Assembly (NCBI GenBank): GCA_964460795.1 | Contig: CAYWRU010000005.1 | Location: forward strand, 1 to 64,000 | Source: CAZOOM01 sp964460795 | GTDB taxonomy: Bacteria; Omnitrophota; Omnitrophia; Omnitrophales; Aquincolibacteriaceae | DNA length: 64,000 nucleotides | Direction: 5' to 3' | Part shown: positions 1 through 8,613 of the stretch, piece by piece | How the letters are laid out: each line of letters opens with the position of its first letter | Position numbering within the stretch: the first letter of the stretch is position 1 | The notes under the pieces: generated by a model | Told to the model about the DNA's origin: nothing | What the model saw: only the letters and a program-made list of their open reading frames with translations | The model's database searches: none | Translations under genes and position numbers: made by a program

Positions 1-67
1 TACAGGACTCGAACCTGTGACCCCTACCATGTCAAGGTAGTGCTCTAACCAACTGAGCTAATTGCCC
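1..67 (-). tRNA. tRNA-Val (GAC anticodon), 3' end cut by window edge
   Basis: Read on the minus strand, the acceptor GGGCAAT is followed by a D arm, an anticodon stem CTACC/GGTAG with loop TTGACAT (anticodon GAC, window 31-33, decoding GUC valine) and a T arm ACAGG-TTCGAGT-CCTGT. The last six acceptor bases and the discriminator lie beyond position 1. The visible parts fold as a normal cloverleaf. Confidence 0.93.
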
Positions 68-621
68 GCAAGCGAGGTTATGAGGGCTGGAAGAGCGCTC
101 ATCTTAATGAGATTTCCCTTCAATTTCAATCTGGATTTTTCTGCCTAGATTTTTCTGAAAAATTTCAATTTCCCATCATTTCAATCAAAAATGTTTTTAA
201 AAAGATGAAAAAAACTATCTCCGTATAAAATTATCAGTTTTTAGAAGTGATTTTTCTATGTTTTTCCGGGGTTTAGACTATCAATCTCATCCTAACAACA
301 ACGTTGCGAGGATTTTTCCTTCACGAATGATCATTCGCTAAATGATTTTTGAATTCTTAAAATATTTCAAAAAAAGTGCGATTTAGCGCTTGTCACGCTT
401 TCATCGCCGTGATACATTTTCGCGTTCTTTTTTTTCGAAACGTGATTTTTTGTGACGAAAATTATTTTTTTTTGAGAGGAAACCCGATTTCGTGGTTTTA
501 ACCCGTTTTTACTCGCAATCTTTTTTTAACTTCCCGAATCTATTTCCCGTCATCACTTCTCAGCCCTCTTTTTCTAAAAATCTTTGCGATCGATCCCTAA
601 ATTCACAAAGGAGATTTTAAG
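68..621. other. AT-rich non-coding region upstream of the first secreted ORF
   Basis: I see no gene in these 554 bases. The stretch is rich in T runs on the plus strand. It holds a perfect 14-bp palindrome CGAATGATCATTCG at 324-337. A good ribosome site AAGGAG (about 607-612) lies just before the ATG at 622. It probably carries the promoters of the divergent tRNA-Val and of the large ORF, but I could not single out a convincing -35/-10 pair. Confidence 0.5.
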
Positions 622-3600
622 ATGAAATTCCCCCGTATTTTCCGAAAGATTATATGTCTTGTGATTGCAATCAGCATGCTCTTCTCTCAAGCCCCGGCTT
701 ACAGTATGAGCCCAGTCAAAGCAGCGCGTTCCGAAGTCCGGAACGAAATTTTAAAAGCCCTTCTCCCGTTAGGGGTGACGAGTCGTGTTGGCGAAAGAGA
801 CATAAGTTTTTCCGAATTTCCATCGCTTGATCCAAATGCCTTACCCGCAAACCGTTCCGAATTGCGCTTGGCAGATCCTTCAAAAATTCGTTTGGGATTC
901 GCAACGCAGGAGAAGAAAACCACGCACTCCTTTGCATCTTACAATGTAGGGAACTTGCTAAATCACCCGCTTAAAGTATTACCGGATCAAGCCCTCAATG
1001 AAATTCGTGGTTTTTTGCAGAAGGCCTACGATAAAAAATGGCTTAAAGGATTTAAGGTTGTTGATGTTACCGCCTCTCATATCAACATCCATGTTTCTCA
1101 TAATTTTGGTGAGAACAATGCGGATGTACATCGCATCATGCTAGAAGCAGTCAGGGCCGGACTCGCAACAATGAAAAGAAACTTAACCGTGGATCCTGTA
1201 GCGCTCAGTGCCATGGAGTTAGAGAAAGCCACTATGGTAACTTTTGCCGACCATTCATTTTTAGAGCGCCCAGGGGTTTCTGAGAGCGTCGAAGTCGCCA
1301 TGGGACTTAATGTCGATATCTCCGCGTTCAATAACACGGCTTACGATCTTTTTGCCAGCCTTGATTTCAATCCCGCTATGACTCTCAGCGCAGACAAGAT
1401 TCGCGGCGTCCGATTTTACATTCAGAAACGCGAAGATATTTTGCGCGGTATTAAAAAAATCAAAGTTTTGGAAATTTCAGAAGGTGATAATGGGGAACCG
1501 GATATTAATCAGCAACGTGCTTTAAAAATATTATTGTCCCAAAACGAAAACGTTGTTACCGCTGTTTATCCCGTGCGAGGACGTGCTTTCAAGGATGCCT
1601 CCGAACCCCTCATGACTTTAACTTTTCAACCCGCCTTTGGAACAGATGGAAGTCCTGTCCTTAATCCGTTGGCGATTTTCCGCGGACAAAATGGTGGTCC
1701 TCCAGTGGGAGCGGTCGGCCATACCGTTGCGAATACTCGGTTAGTGTTAGGTGGCCGCGATGCGGATCATTATGTGGCCGTGAGACCGTTTAGCCAGGAA
1801 GAAGCTCGTAAACCGATTAAAGCCGAAGGGATTGGAGGCTTTGTCATGTATGGTTACGAACAAGCGGGGAATGGCTACATGCCGCGTAATAGATATATAG
1901 CGGACTATTTTGCTTTAAGTAAAGCAGTTCTACACCCTTACATAAAAAAAGCTAGAGCCTTTGCAAAGGTCATGCTGGCTCATCGTGATTTTCAGCCCTA
2001 TCTTCATCCCCGCGCGGCGGCAAAGAAGGCCAAGCCGGTAAGACATGTGCTCAATCAGCGGTTTGTTAGTACGGCTAAAGATTTTGAACCGGATACTTAC
2101 TATGCCGATGTGGAGCGTCGAGTTCAATCAGGAGAGTTGATCAAAATTACATCGGGCAAAGCAGATTATGGGGCAAATAATGGGCATACGCAAACCGCTG
2201 CTTTATATACCGCATTGCAGCGCGCCTACCTGCAGGTAATGAAAGAAAACGGGCTCATTGTTGATTATTACACCCTTGCCCAAGATCCCAATAACAAGCT
2301 GCAGCGCGTCCGATTGGAAGAAAATTATGCCGCAGGGGATGACACGCATTTGACTGTCATTGGTGGAAAGGCCGAAGATGTCCAACTCATCATCAAAAGA
2401 GCCATGGCTGTAGGGCCCGTTTTTCACGTCCTTGCGTATAAAAACACAGATCAGCCCGATAAACCTGGAGTAGGCACTTACGGACCCTTCCAAGATTTAC
2501 AAGGTTCTGATAAGGAAGCCGTCGAAAAAGATCCGTTTGGCTTTTTGGGATTTCACGATCCAAAATTTACAGAAAGATTTTTTGAACTTGCGAATCAGTT
2601 GTCAGATGAGCGCGATATAAAATCCGGTGTAGTTAAATCGCTCTATGATCAATGGAAAGTTTGGAACGCGCTACCAGAGAATCATCAGGCCCATGAAATT
2701 ATAAGGGGCAGTGGCAACACTTCGGCCCAGGGAATCGGAGTTGCCTATCAATATATGGACCCCAAAAGAGATAAGGGGTATGGAGAATTGGATGCGGATA
2801 AGATGGGCGCCCAATCTAAAAATGTTATTTGGTTTCATGTCATGCAGAAAACCAAAAAGAAGATCGCTGAAATCTGGGATTTAAAAGCCTTTGACGAGCA
2901 TGGCAATATCGCAGCCAAAGATCTTCCCAAGCATTGGTCGGATATTAGCTACCTCGTTCTTTCGGCAAAGAAAGCGAAAGAGAAACGCATCACCGAAGCG
3001 GATGCCGAATGGCTGGAGAAAACAGCTTATCAAAATGGTGACCTCTCAACTTCTTCCGTTGAGTCTGACTATGCGCGTTTAAATGACATCTTGATTGGCA
3101 TTGGTTTTGTTCCATCCAAACGAATTTTTATGGACGCAGATACCGAACTTGATTCAATTCGCGTTCTCCTCGGCGACTCTGATCGTTTTAATGTGAAGGC
3201 ACTTTGGGACAAAAAACAAGAGGGATGGGATCCCGATCATGTCATGGACTATTTGGATCGACCGGTTGCCATTTCCACTGTATCCCGGCTTGGGCTTTTG
3301 GCAGGCGGTGAATATGTTGGAAAAGATGATGACAAAATTATGGGAACCATTGAGATCATGCAGATCATGTTTGATTATCTCGAAACACATCCTTGGATGA
3401 TGCAAGGGGATATGAATGGCTCCCACCAGCTGGAGGCGATGCTCCTTGGTGTTAAGGATGCTATTGCAACTTTGAATAGCGCTCCCATTGCTGTTGGGCT
3501 TATTAATCATTTTGATGAAAACGGTCGTCTCGTGAGTGTCACCGACGTATTTGCAAGCAAGCAATTTGATAAACGAAGGAAGGCGGCAAGTGAATTTAAT

Positions 3601-5916
3601 CTTGATTTTATTCTAGCGCAGAGAGCCACCAACCCTCATCTTGCCCACCGAGAGCAAGTGGAAGGAGCCTACGCCATCGAAGCCATATCGCGAAAATTGG
3701 ATTCGCCTAACAGTCCCTATTGGCTTGATAAATTGCAAGCTGCAAAACCCGGTGAATATTCAGAGCCTGTTTCCGCAGATGCATTTTCCTTATATACCGT
3801 AGCCGCGGGAGATTCAGCGATCGCGTATCAAGAATTGCTGTCCCACTCCGAAGTGCGTGGCGGTTTGGCGGTTGACAAGTCGGTATTCGGAGTCAATTCT
3901 CGCCATTCGCCGGGTGATCCAAGTCGCCAGCAATACCGGAGGGACACCTTTGCGAATGCTTTGGCTGATTTTCAGCGCGGAACAGTCTATAAAAAAGGAT
4001 TGGCGGTGGCCGTTAAGCCTACTGACAGAGAAGTAATTTTTGGCAATCTGATAAAGATAACGAAGAAAAGCATTGTTATACAGGCTGGAAACAATAGAAA
4101 AGTTACTCTTCAAGGTGAGGAAGTAAAATACATTAGCCCGCGTCGACTCCCGTCTTCTTCAGGTCAAACAACTCGCGCACCCCTTCGCTCTGAAGTGCGG
4201 GTCGTAAAGCCTTCGGCCACGGCCCAGCATTCGAGACCTGTGGACGCGAAGCGTCTTTACAGGTCCGAAGTGCGGATGACGACGGCCGAGGCACGACAAT
4301 TGATTGTGCCCAAGAATAATGCTGACATGCTTGAGTCTCCATTTCCCATCCACGCACAATACGAGCTCGCACCCAAGGTGCAGCATCCGGTGCTGCTTAG
4401 CCGGGTGATCACCGCAATTTTGGTCCTTCAGCCTGGACGCGATATTAGTCATATCGAAAAAATTAGGCTCAGGGACAGCGCGGACGTCGCTAGAGAACTA
4501 GCCTTCACTGCTCATGATATATTTGTTAATCCTAAGGAAAGGGTTGAGATTACATTTTCACCTATGTGGGAAAAACTAGGCGCCCATTTAGCCAAAGAGC
4601 TTGGCGATGAATTATCGAATATTCCGGGGTTAGACAAAAAACAAATAAGCGTGCGATTTAACCAAAACGTTTTCTTTACCGCTGAGCCCAATCACCATGA
4701 GGGCATTGTCAATGCCATTAGCGCCCAGGAAAACTTTCATTCTTCGGGTTTGTACCAGGTTATTTTATTCAATGCATACTCAGCAGAAGGGCCCGCTGAA
4801 CTAAGCATTGTCGACGTTTCTCCTAAACGCTCCGAAGTGCGGATTAAAGAGCATGCTCAATTGAGAAGCGGTCAGCCAATGGAATTTGCTGGCCACGATG
4901 TTGAACTTCTACGGGTTGCAGGCGACAAAGCCTACATAAGTCTCAGATACCCAGCTGGTGCTTACCCGCGCACCGCAGGAGGTGCCGATACTGGAGGCAC
5001 GATCTCAGAAAGTAACGTGGTTGACGCTGCTGCAGGGGAAAACCTTTCATCTCCTAGCGATACAATTAAACATCCATTTGCACGGGTGATAAGCGTTGAC
5101 GGAAACCAAGTCGGACTTGAGGCAATCCCTTCCGAAGAATTCCGCTCCGAAGTGCGGTCTTCCAAGCCCACCGTGCTGCCGTTCGAAGAAATTGTTGCCG
5201 AAACCGAGCGTCTCACGGCTGCGCATAGTCGTGTAAAACCATTTTTCTTTCCCACACCCGGAGATGCCCCCGGTTTTAGCACAAGAAGCTTCACGACTCC
5301 CGGCACTTACGGTAATCATGGCAAATCGAGCGTCGATCATGCCGCATTTGTTCAGCATACTGTGACCCTGGCCGCAAAATTTAGAGGGGATAGTTCTGTC
5401 CGCTCTGAAGTGCGATTTGCGCCGATTCAAATTCCCGTGCTGACGCCTGCACAGCAGATCCAGGCAGCGGGAATATTTACCAGTCAGCCGGGTGCGGTGA
5501 GTATTTTGGGAAATGAAATGCTGGATTTTGCACCCGTTGCGGGCACGATATTAAACGGGACTGTGATTGTCGTGGCATCCTCACGCGCTGAAGTGCGCGC
5601 GCTCCAAGCTCTGAACGCTGCGCTTCCTGAAAACAAACGCTTAAGGATTGTGCCGTCGTTAGAAGCGGCTGTGGATCTAGCTCGAAGCGAGGCCCGGACT
5701 CAAGCCGCTGTTCTGGGTCTTTCACATGATGTGGAAATCGTAGCCTACGTGGAAGATGTTCTTTCAATTACCGCCGAACGATTAAAACAGATCCTCGGTA
5801 AAGGAAATGTGAAAACAATTCTTGATTCTCAATTCAGAAAAGTTTTGGAAGTCACAGGACTGGCGAGTGTGGTTGAAAACTTCCGCGCTGAGCTGCGTAT
5901 GCTGCAGTCGGCATAA
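622..5916 (+). CDS. Large secreted protein with tandem FBP aldolase/phosphatase-like domains and RSEVR motifs
   Basis: 1,764 residues. The start is supported by AAGGAG 8-9 bases upstream. The N-terminus is a clear Sec signal peptide: basic MKFPRIFRK, then a hydrophobic core, probably cut near the APAYS segment at about residue 29. Residues ~104-460 and ~510-1010 each resemble archaeal-type fructose-1,6-bisphosphate aldolase/phosphatase. The second copy keeps the metal and catalytic residues I recognise; the first has lost several. From residue 1075 on, no family is recognisable, apart from a final ~120-residue domain shared with the ORF at 52408. Eleven copies of an R-S-E-V-R-like motif are present, including the last one in the C-terminal signature RAELRMLQSA. 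The product is probably periplasmic or exported. Whether it works as an enzyme outside the cytoplasm is unknown. It could also be processed into separate proteins. Confidence 0.85.
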   Translation: MKFPRIFRKIICLVIAISMLFSQAPAYSMSPVKAARSEVRNEILKALLPLGVTSRVGERDISFSEFPSLDPNALPANRSELRLADPSKIRLGFATQEKKTTHSFASYNVGNLLNHPLKVLPDQALNEIRGFLQKAYDKKWLKGFKVVDVTASHINIHVSHNFGENNADVHRIMLEAVRAGLATMKRNLTVDPVALSAMELEKATMVTFADHSFLERPGVSESVEVAMGLNVDISAFNNTAYDLFASLDFNPAMTLSADKIRGVRFYIQKREDILRGIKKIKVLEISEGDNGEPDINQQRALKILLSQNENVVTAVYPVRGRAFKDASEPLMTLTFQPAFGTDGSPVLNPLAIFRGQNGGPPVGAVGHTVANTRLVLGGRDADHYVAVRPFSQEEARKPIKAEGIGGFVMYGYEQAGNGYMPRNRYIADYFALSKAVLHPYIKKARAFAKVMLAHRDFQPYLHPRAAAKKAKPVRHVLNQRFVSTAKDFEPDTYYADVERRVQSGELIKITSGKADYGANNGHTQTAALYTALQRAYLQVMKENGLIVDYYTLAQDPNNKLQRVRLEENYAAGDDTHLTVIGGKAEDVQLIIKRAMAVGPVFHVLAYKNTDQPDKPGVGTYGPFQDLQGSDKEAVEKDPFGFLGFHDPKFTERFFELANQLSDERDIKSGVVKSLYDQWKVWNALPENHQAHEIIRGSGNTSAQGIGVAYQYMDPKRDKGYGELDADKMGAQSKNVIWFHVMQKTKKKIAEIWDLKAFDEHGNIAAKDLPKHWSDISYLVLSAKKAKEKRITEADAEWLEKTAYQNGDLSTSSVESDYARLNDILIGIGFVPSKRIFMDADTELDSIRVLLGDSDRFNVKALWDKKQEGWDPDHVMDYLDRPVAISTVSRLGLLAGGEYVGKDDDKIMGTIEIMQIMFDYLETHPWMMQGDMNGSHQLEAMLLGVKDAIATLNSAPIAVGLINHFDENGRLVSVTDVFASKQFDKRRKAASEFNLDFILAQRATNPHLAHREQVEGAYAIEAISRKLDSPNSPYWLDKLQAAKPGEYSEPVSADAFSLYTVAAGDSAIAYQELLSHSEVRGGLAVDKSVFGVNSRHSPGDPSRQQYRRDTFANALADFQRGTVYKKGLAVAVKPTDREVIFGNLIKITKKSIVIQAGNNRKVTLQGEEVKYISPRRLPSSSGQTTRAPLRSEVRVVKPSATAQHSRPVDAKRLYRSEVRMTTAEARQLIVPKNNADMLESPFPIHAQYELAPKVQHPVLLSRVITAILVLQPGRDISHIEKIRLRDSADVARELAFTAHDIFVNPKERVEITFSPMWEKLGAHLAKELGDELSNIPGLDKKQISVRFNQNVFFTAEPNHHEGIVNAISAQENFHSSGLYQVILFNAYSAEGPAELSIVDVSPKRSEVRIKEHAQLRSGQPMEFAGHDVELLRVAGDKAYISLRYPAGAYPRTAGGADTGGTISESNVVDAAAGENLSSPSDTIKHPFARVISVDGNQVGLEAIPSEEFRSEVRSSKPTVLPFEEIVAETERLTAAHSRVKPFFFPTPGDAPGFSTRSFTTPGTYGNHGKSSVDHAAFVQHTVTLAAKFRGDSSVRSEVRFAPIQIPVLTPAQQIQAAGIFTSQPGAVSILGNEMLDFAPVAGTILNGTVIVVASSRAEVRALQALNAALPENKRLRIVPSLEAAVDLARSEARTQAAVLGLSHDVEIVAYVEDVLSITAERLKQILGKGNVKTILDSQFRKVLEVTGLASVVENFRAELRMLQSA
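931..2001 (+). other. FBP aldolase/phosphatase-like domain, copy 1 (degenerate)
   Basis: Residues ~104-460 of the ORF at 622. The order of segments follows the archaeal FBPA/ase family: an N-terminal metal-site strand (NVGNLLNHP), a VxFAD strand (TFADHSFLERPG) and a late segment with NTRLVLGGRD. Compared with the Sulfolobus enzyme as I remember it, Asp11 is Asn108, His18 is kept as His115, and the paired Asp52-Asp53 are replaced by Ser152-His153. The Tyr/Lys Schiff-base motif is not preserved. It is therefore probably a non-catalytic lobe. The alignment was made by eye. Confidence 0.55.
2149..3651 (+). other. FBP aldolase/phosphatase-like domain, copy 2 (catalytic residues kept)
   Basis: Residues ~510-1010. 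It matches the archaeal FBPA/ase family segment by segment: KADYGANNGH (Asp515, His522), AGDDTH (Asp573, Asp574), GPFQDLQ (Gln624), MDPK (Asp713), GGEYVGKDDD (Tyr898, Lys901, Asp902, Asp903), MNGSHQ, and NGRLVSVTDVF. These correspond to the Mg-binding acids, the phosphatase glutamine and the tyrosine/lysine aldolase pair of the family. The domain is longer than the usual ~380 residues because of insertions. In the family one active site makes FBP from triose phosphates and then dephosphorylates it in gluconeogenesis. Finding it behind a signal peptide is odd. Confidence 0.68.
5884..5916 (+). other. C-terminal signature RAELRMLQSA-stop
   Basis: The last ten residues match the ends of the two other large ORFs (RSEARMEQSA at 52233 and RSELRMAESA at 58099). 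The pattern is R-[SA]-E-[LA]-R-M-x-[QE]-S-A-stop. Its role is unknown; a sorting or processing tag is one possibility. Confidence 0.8.
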
Positions 5917-5927
5917 GTACAATCGAT

Positions 5928-6008
5928 GTTAGAAGGTGGAAGTTAGAGGCTAGAAGTCAGATAAAAGCAGAATCAGTCCTTTGCTTCTTCTAACTTCTCG
6001 CTTCTAAC
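5928..6008. repeat. Imperfect inverted repeat built from the word TTAGAAG
   Basis: The left arm at 5928-5947 (GTTAGAAG, three bases, GAAGTTAGA) is complementary to the right arm at 5989-6008 except for the three central bases. Further related words continue on both sides. It lies between the first large ORF and thrS and could act as a transcript-end hairpin, although no T run follows. It belongs to a group of four similar intergenic structures in the window. Confidence 0.7.
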
Positions 6009-6077
6009 CTCTATCTTCTCCATCGCGCCTCAAGATTTCCTCAATCCTGCCGTTTCTAGCTCCATCTGGCGGTGGAG

Positions 6078-6106
6078 TTGATTCTCTCCTCATCCCCAAG
6101 TACAAT
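6078..6106 (+). promoter_or_regulatory. Candidate sigma-70 promoter for thrS
   Basis: TTGATT (6078-6083), a 17-base spacer and TACAAT (6101-6106). Transcription would start near 6113, giving a leader of only about a dozen bases before the ATG at 6125. I see no T-box fold in the short upstream space. Confidence 0.5.
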
Positions 6107-6124
6107 ACCCGTCACTAATCGAGA

Positions 6125-7864
6125 ATGAATGTGAATCAAACCGAAGTATCTGACATCGAAAAGCTTCGCCACTCCTGCGCCCATATTCTGGCTCAGGCGG
6201 TCATGGATCTCTATCCAGACGTCAAGATTGCGATTGGGCCCACGATTAAAGACGGCTTTTATTATGATTTTGACTGCGAAACACCTTTCCTCGAAGAGGA
6301 TCTCCCCAAAATCGAAGCCAAGATGCAGGAAATCATTAATGCTGCTCAGGATTTTTCCCAATATCCAGTGGCCAAATCAGAATCCCGTCAATATTGGTCG
6401 GAACGCAAGCAGCCTTATAAAGTTGAACTGGTGGACGCGCTTCAGGACGGTGAAATTACTCACGTCAAAAATGGCCCGTTCACCGACCTTTGCCGGGGGG
6501 GGCATATTTCTAGCACGGCGGATGTGAAAGCTTTCAAATTACTTTCCATTGCCGGAGCTTATTGGCGGGGTAATGAGCACAACCGAATGCTCCAGCGAAT
6601 TTATGGCACCGCCTTTTTTGACCGCAAGGAACTGGATAAATATACCCACCAGCTGGAAGAAGCCAAAAAACGCGATCACCGGAAACTCGGCAAGCAATTA
6701 GATCTTTTTAGTTTTCATACCGAAGCTCCGGGCATGCCGTTTTATCACGCCAAGGGAATGCTGGTTTATGATTCACTCGTCAATTTCTGGATCGAAGAAC
6801 ATCGCAAAGAGGGCTATCAAGTCGTCAAAACTCCGATGATGATGAAAGATATTCTCTGGCGCCAAAGCGGCCACTATGATCACTACAAAGAGAATATGTT
6901 TTTTTCGGAAGTAGACGAAGGAACTTTTGCGGTCAAGCCCATGAATTGCCCGGGGGGAACGCTCATCTATAGCACCAATCAAAAATCCTACCGCGAGCTG
7001 CCGCTTCGCATGGCCGAGCTTGGGCAAGTCCATCGCCGCGAGCGGTCCGGTGTTTTGCACGGACTTTTCCGGGTCAACACCTTCACGATCGATGATGCGC
7101 ATATTTTTTGTACAGAAGAACAGATTGAAAAAGAAATCTCAGGGGTCATTGCCTTGATTCTCCGTTTTTACAAAACTTTTGGATTTGAACAAATCCGGAT
7201 TGGACTTTCCACTCGCCCCAAAGACAGCATGGGGTCGGATGAAATGTGGCAAAAAGCCGAGGCGGGACTTAAAGCAGCTTTGGAGCATAATCAAATTAAA
7301 TATGAGGTGAACGCTGGAGGCGGCGCCTTTTACGGTCCTAAAATTGATTTTGAAATTACAGATTCCATTGGCCGTGACTGGCAGTGCGGAACTATTCAGC
7401 TCGATTTTCAAATGCCGGAGCGTTTTGATTTAACCTATATTTCAAGTGAAAACACTCCCAAGCGTCCGGTCATGGTCCACCGCGCGGTATTCGGATCGAT
7501 CGAAAGATTTTTTGGCGTTTTAGTCGAGCATTACAGCGGTGCATTTCCGATGTGGCTGGCCCCGATCCAGGCCATGGTGCTCACCATCTCCGAGAAGCAA
7601 GTGGAGCGCGCCAAAGAAGTCGTGGATCTCTTGCAAAAGAGCGGGATCCGGGTCCAGGTCGATATGTCCGATGAAAAAATTGGGAAAAAGGTTCGAAATG
7701 CAGAGCTCCAGAAAGTCCCTTATCTGCTTGTGATCGGGGATAAGGAACTCGCCTCCGGCCAGGTCAATGTCCGACGCCGGGGAGGGCAGGACCTCGGCGC
7801 CCAGGATCTTCCCAGCCTCATTGAAAAGCTGCGCCAGGAAATCATTACCAAGGCCTTAATTTAG
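6125..7864 (+). CDS. thrS: Threonine-tRNA ligase (lacks the N-terminal TGS domain)
   Basis: Class II aminoacyl-tRNA synthetase that charges tRNA-Thr with threonine in the cytoplasm. At 579 residues it is about 60 shorter than the E. coli enzyme, because the protein opens directly at the editing domain: HSCAH (two zinc/editing histidines) near residue 17 and DLCRGGH near residue 122. The catalytic core follows with MNCPGG, RRERSG and the motif GGGAFYGPKIDF, then the C-terminal anticodon-binding domain ending at residue 579. The TGS domain is missing and the upstream sequence does not encode one in any nearby frame. The gene precedes infC as in E. coli. A weak GAGA lies just before the ATG. Confidence 0.95.
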   Translation: MNVNQTEVSDIEKLRHSCAHILAQAVMDLYPDVKIAIGPTIKDGFYYDFDCETPFLEEDLPKIEAKMQEIINAAQDFSQYPVAKSESRQYWSERKQPYKVELVDALQDGEITHVKNGPFTDLCRGGHISSTADVKAFKLLSIAGAYWRGNEHNRMLQRIYGTAFFDRKELDKYTHQLEEAKKRDHRKLGKQLDLFSFHTEAPGMPFYHAKGMLVYDSLVNFWIEEHRKEGYQVVKTPMMMKDILWRQSGHYDHYKENMFFSEVDEGTFAVKPMNCPGGTLIYSTNQKSYRELPLRMAELGQVHRRERSGVLHGLFRVNTFTIDDAHIFCTEEQIEKEISGVIALILRFYKTFGFEQIRIGLSTRPKDSMGSDEMWQKAEAGLKAALEHNQIKYEVNAGGGAFYGPKIDFEITDSIGRDWQCGTIQLDFQMPERFDLTYISSENTPKRPVMVHRAVFGSIERFFGVLVEHYSGAFPMWLAPIQAMVLTISEKQVERAKEVVDLLQKSGIRVQVDMSDEKIGKKVRNAELQKVPYLLVIGDKELASGQVNVRRRGGQDLGAQDLPSLIEKLRQEIITKALI

Positions 7865-7867
7865 CAC

Positions 7868-7896
7868 TAGTCAAAGATCCCTAAAATCCTTATGAT
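7868..7896 (+). promoter_or_regulatory. Weak candidate promoter before infC
   Basis: TAGTCA (7868-7873), 17 bases, TATGAT (7891-7896), just after the thrS stop. Each hexamer departs from consensus. It could give the infC-rpmI-rplT-pheST operon its own start. Confidence 0.3.
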
Positions 7897-7944
7897 ATGC
7901 CCCCTGTTTTCACCTTTTGAAATCCAATCCCACAAGGAGGCGAA

Positions 7945-8595
7945 TTGGCACTGAATCCGTATTACCGCAGCCCTTTTTTTAGACCGATGCCGTCAAATCA
8001 GCCGAAAGTAAGGGCGAACGAGCAGATCCGCACCCCGCAAGTGCGGCTGATTGGAGCTGAAGGACAGCAGATCGGAATTTTAGCCATCAAAGATGCACTG
8101 CAGATGGCCATGGATCAGGAACTGGATCTCGTGGAAGTCGCACCGCTTGCGAAACCTCCCGTGTGCCGCATTATTGATCTTGGTAAATATATGTATTCGC
8201 TGACCAAGAAAGAAAAAGAGTCGCGAAAAAAGCAGAAGCAGGCGCAGGTCAAAGAAATTAAGTTGACGTCGAAAATCGAAGAGCACGATTATCAGACCAA
8301 ACTTCGTAACGGCCGGAATTTTCTTGAACGCGGAGATAAGCTTAAACTCTCGATGATGTTTCGCGGACGCGAAATGGCGCATATGGATTTAGGCCGGAAG
8401 ATCTTAGCGCGTTTCAAAGAAGATCTTTTAGATGTGGGGGAAGTGGAAAAAGACGGTCACCTTGAAGGTAATGTGATCCATTTGCTTTTTTCTCCCTTGT
8501 CACAAGCAAAGAAACTTGCTCTAAAGAAAGCGCTCCAGGCAAAAAAAGAGGAAGAAGCGCTCGGAAAAATTCCGGCGCCGGAAAAAAAGGCTTAA
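7945..8595 (+). CDS. infC: Translation initiation factor IF-3
   Basis: Binds the 30S subunit, prevents premature joining of 50S and monitors the start codon. The N-terminal domain carries RANEQIRTPQVRLIG; the C-terminal domain carries the expected KEIKLTSKIEEHDYQTKLR and GRE segments. At 216 residues it is somewhat longer than E. coli IF-3 (180) because of an extra N-terminal tract and a lysine-rich tail. The start chosen is TTG at 7945, after AAGGAGG at 7934-7940. The spacing of four bases is short; CTG at 7951 is an alternative with ten. Rare start codons are typical of infC, where IF-3 limits its own synthesis. It heads the infC-rpmI-rplT cluster. Confidence 0.95.
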   Translation: MALNPYYRSPFFRPMPSNQPKVRANEQIRTPQVRLIGAEGQQIGILAIKDALQMAMDQELDLVEVAPLAKPPVCRIIDLGKYMYSLTKKEKESRKKQKQAQVKEIKLTSKIEEHDYQTKLRNGRNFLERGDKLKLSMMFRGREMAHMDLGRKILARFKEDLLDVGEVEKDGHLEGNVIHLLFSPLSQAKKLALKKALQAKKEEEALGKIPAPEKKA

Positions 8596-8613
8596 AAAGA
8601 GAAGAAGGAAATT

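Larger units (their letters stand above)
727..5898 (+). repeat. Eleven in-frame copies of the RSEVR-type motif in ORF 622-5916
   Basis: Copies start at nucleotides 727 (RSEVR), 853 (RSELR), 3844 (HSEVR), 4186, 4261, 4828, 5143, 5401 (all RSEVR), 5584 (RAEVR), 5683 (RSEAR) and 5884 (RAELR), i.e. residues 36, 78, 1075, 1189, 1214, 1403, 1508, 1594, 1655, 1688 and 1755. None falls inside the tandem FBPA/ase-like block (residues ~100-1010); they lie before and after it. Arg and Ser codons vary (CGT, CGC, CGA, AGG; TCC, TCT, AGC), pointing to selection on the peptide. Confidence 0.85.

Noticed and set aside
5917..6124. T-box riboswitch upstream of thrS
   Set aside because: The 208-base gap holds an inverted repeat and a promoter, and the predicted leader is only about 12 bases. 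There is no T-box consensus or antiterminator.
7941..7947. ATT at 7944 as an AUU start of infC
   Set aside because: It is out of frame with the IF-3 reading frame. TTG 7945 or CTG 7951 are the in-frame options.
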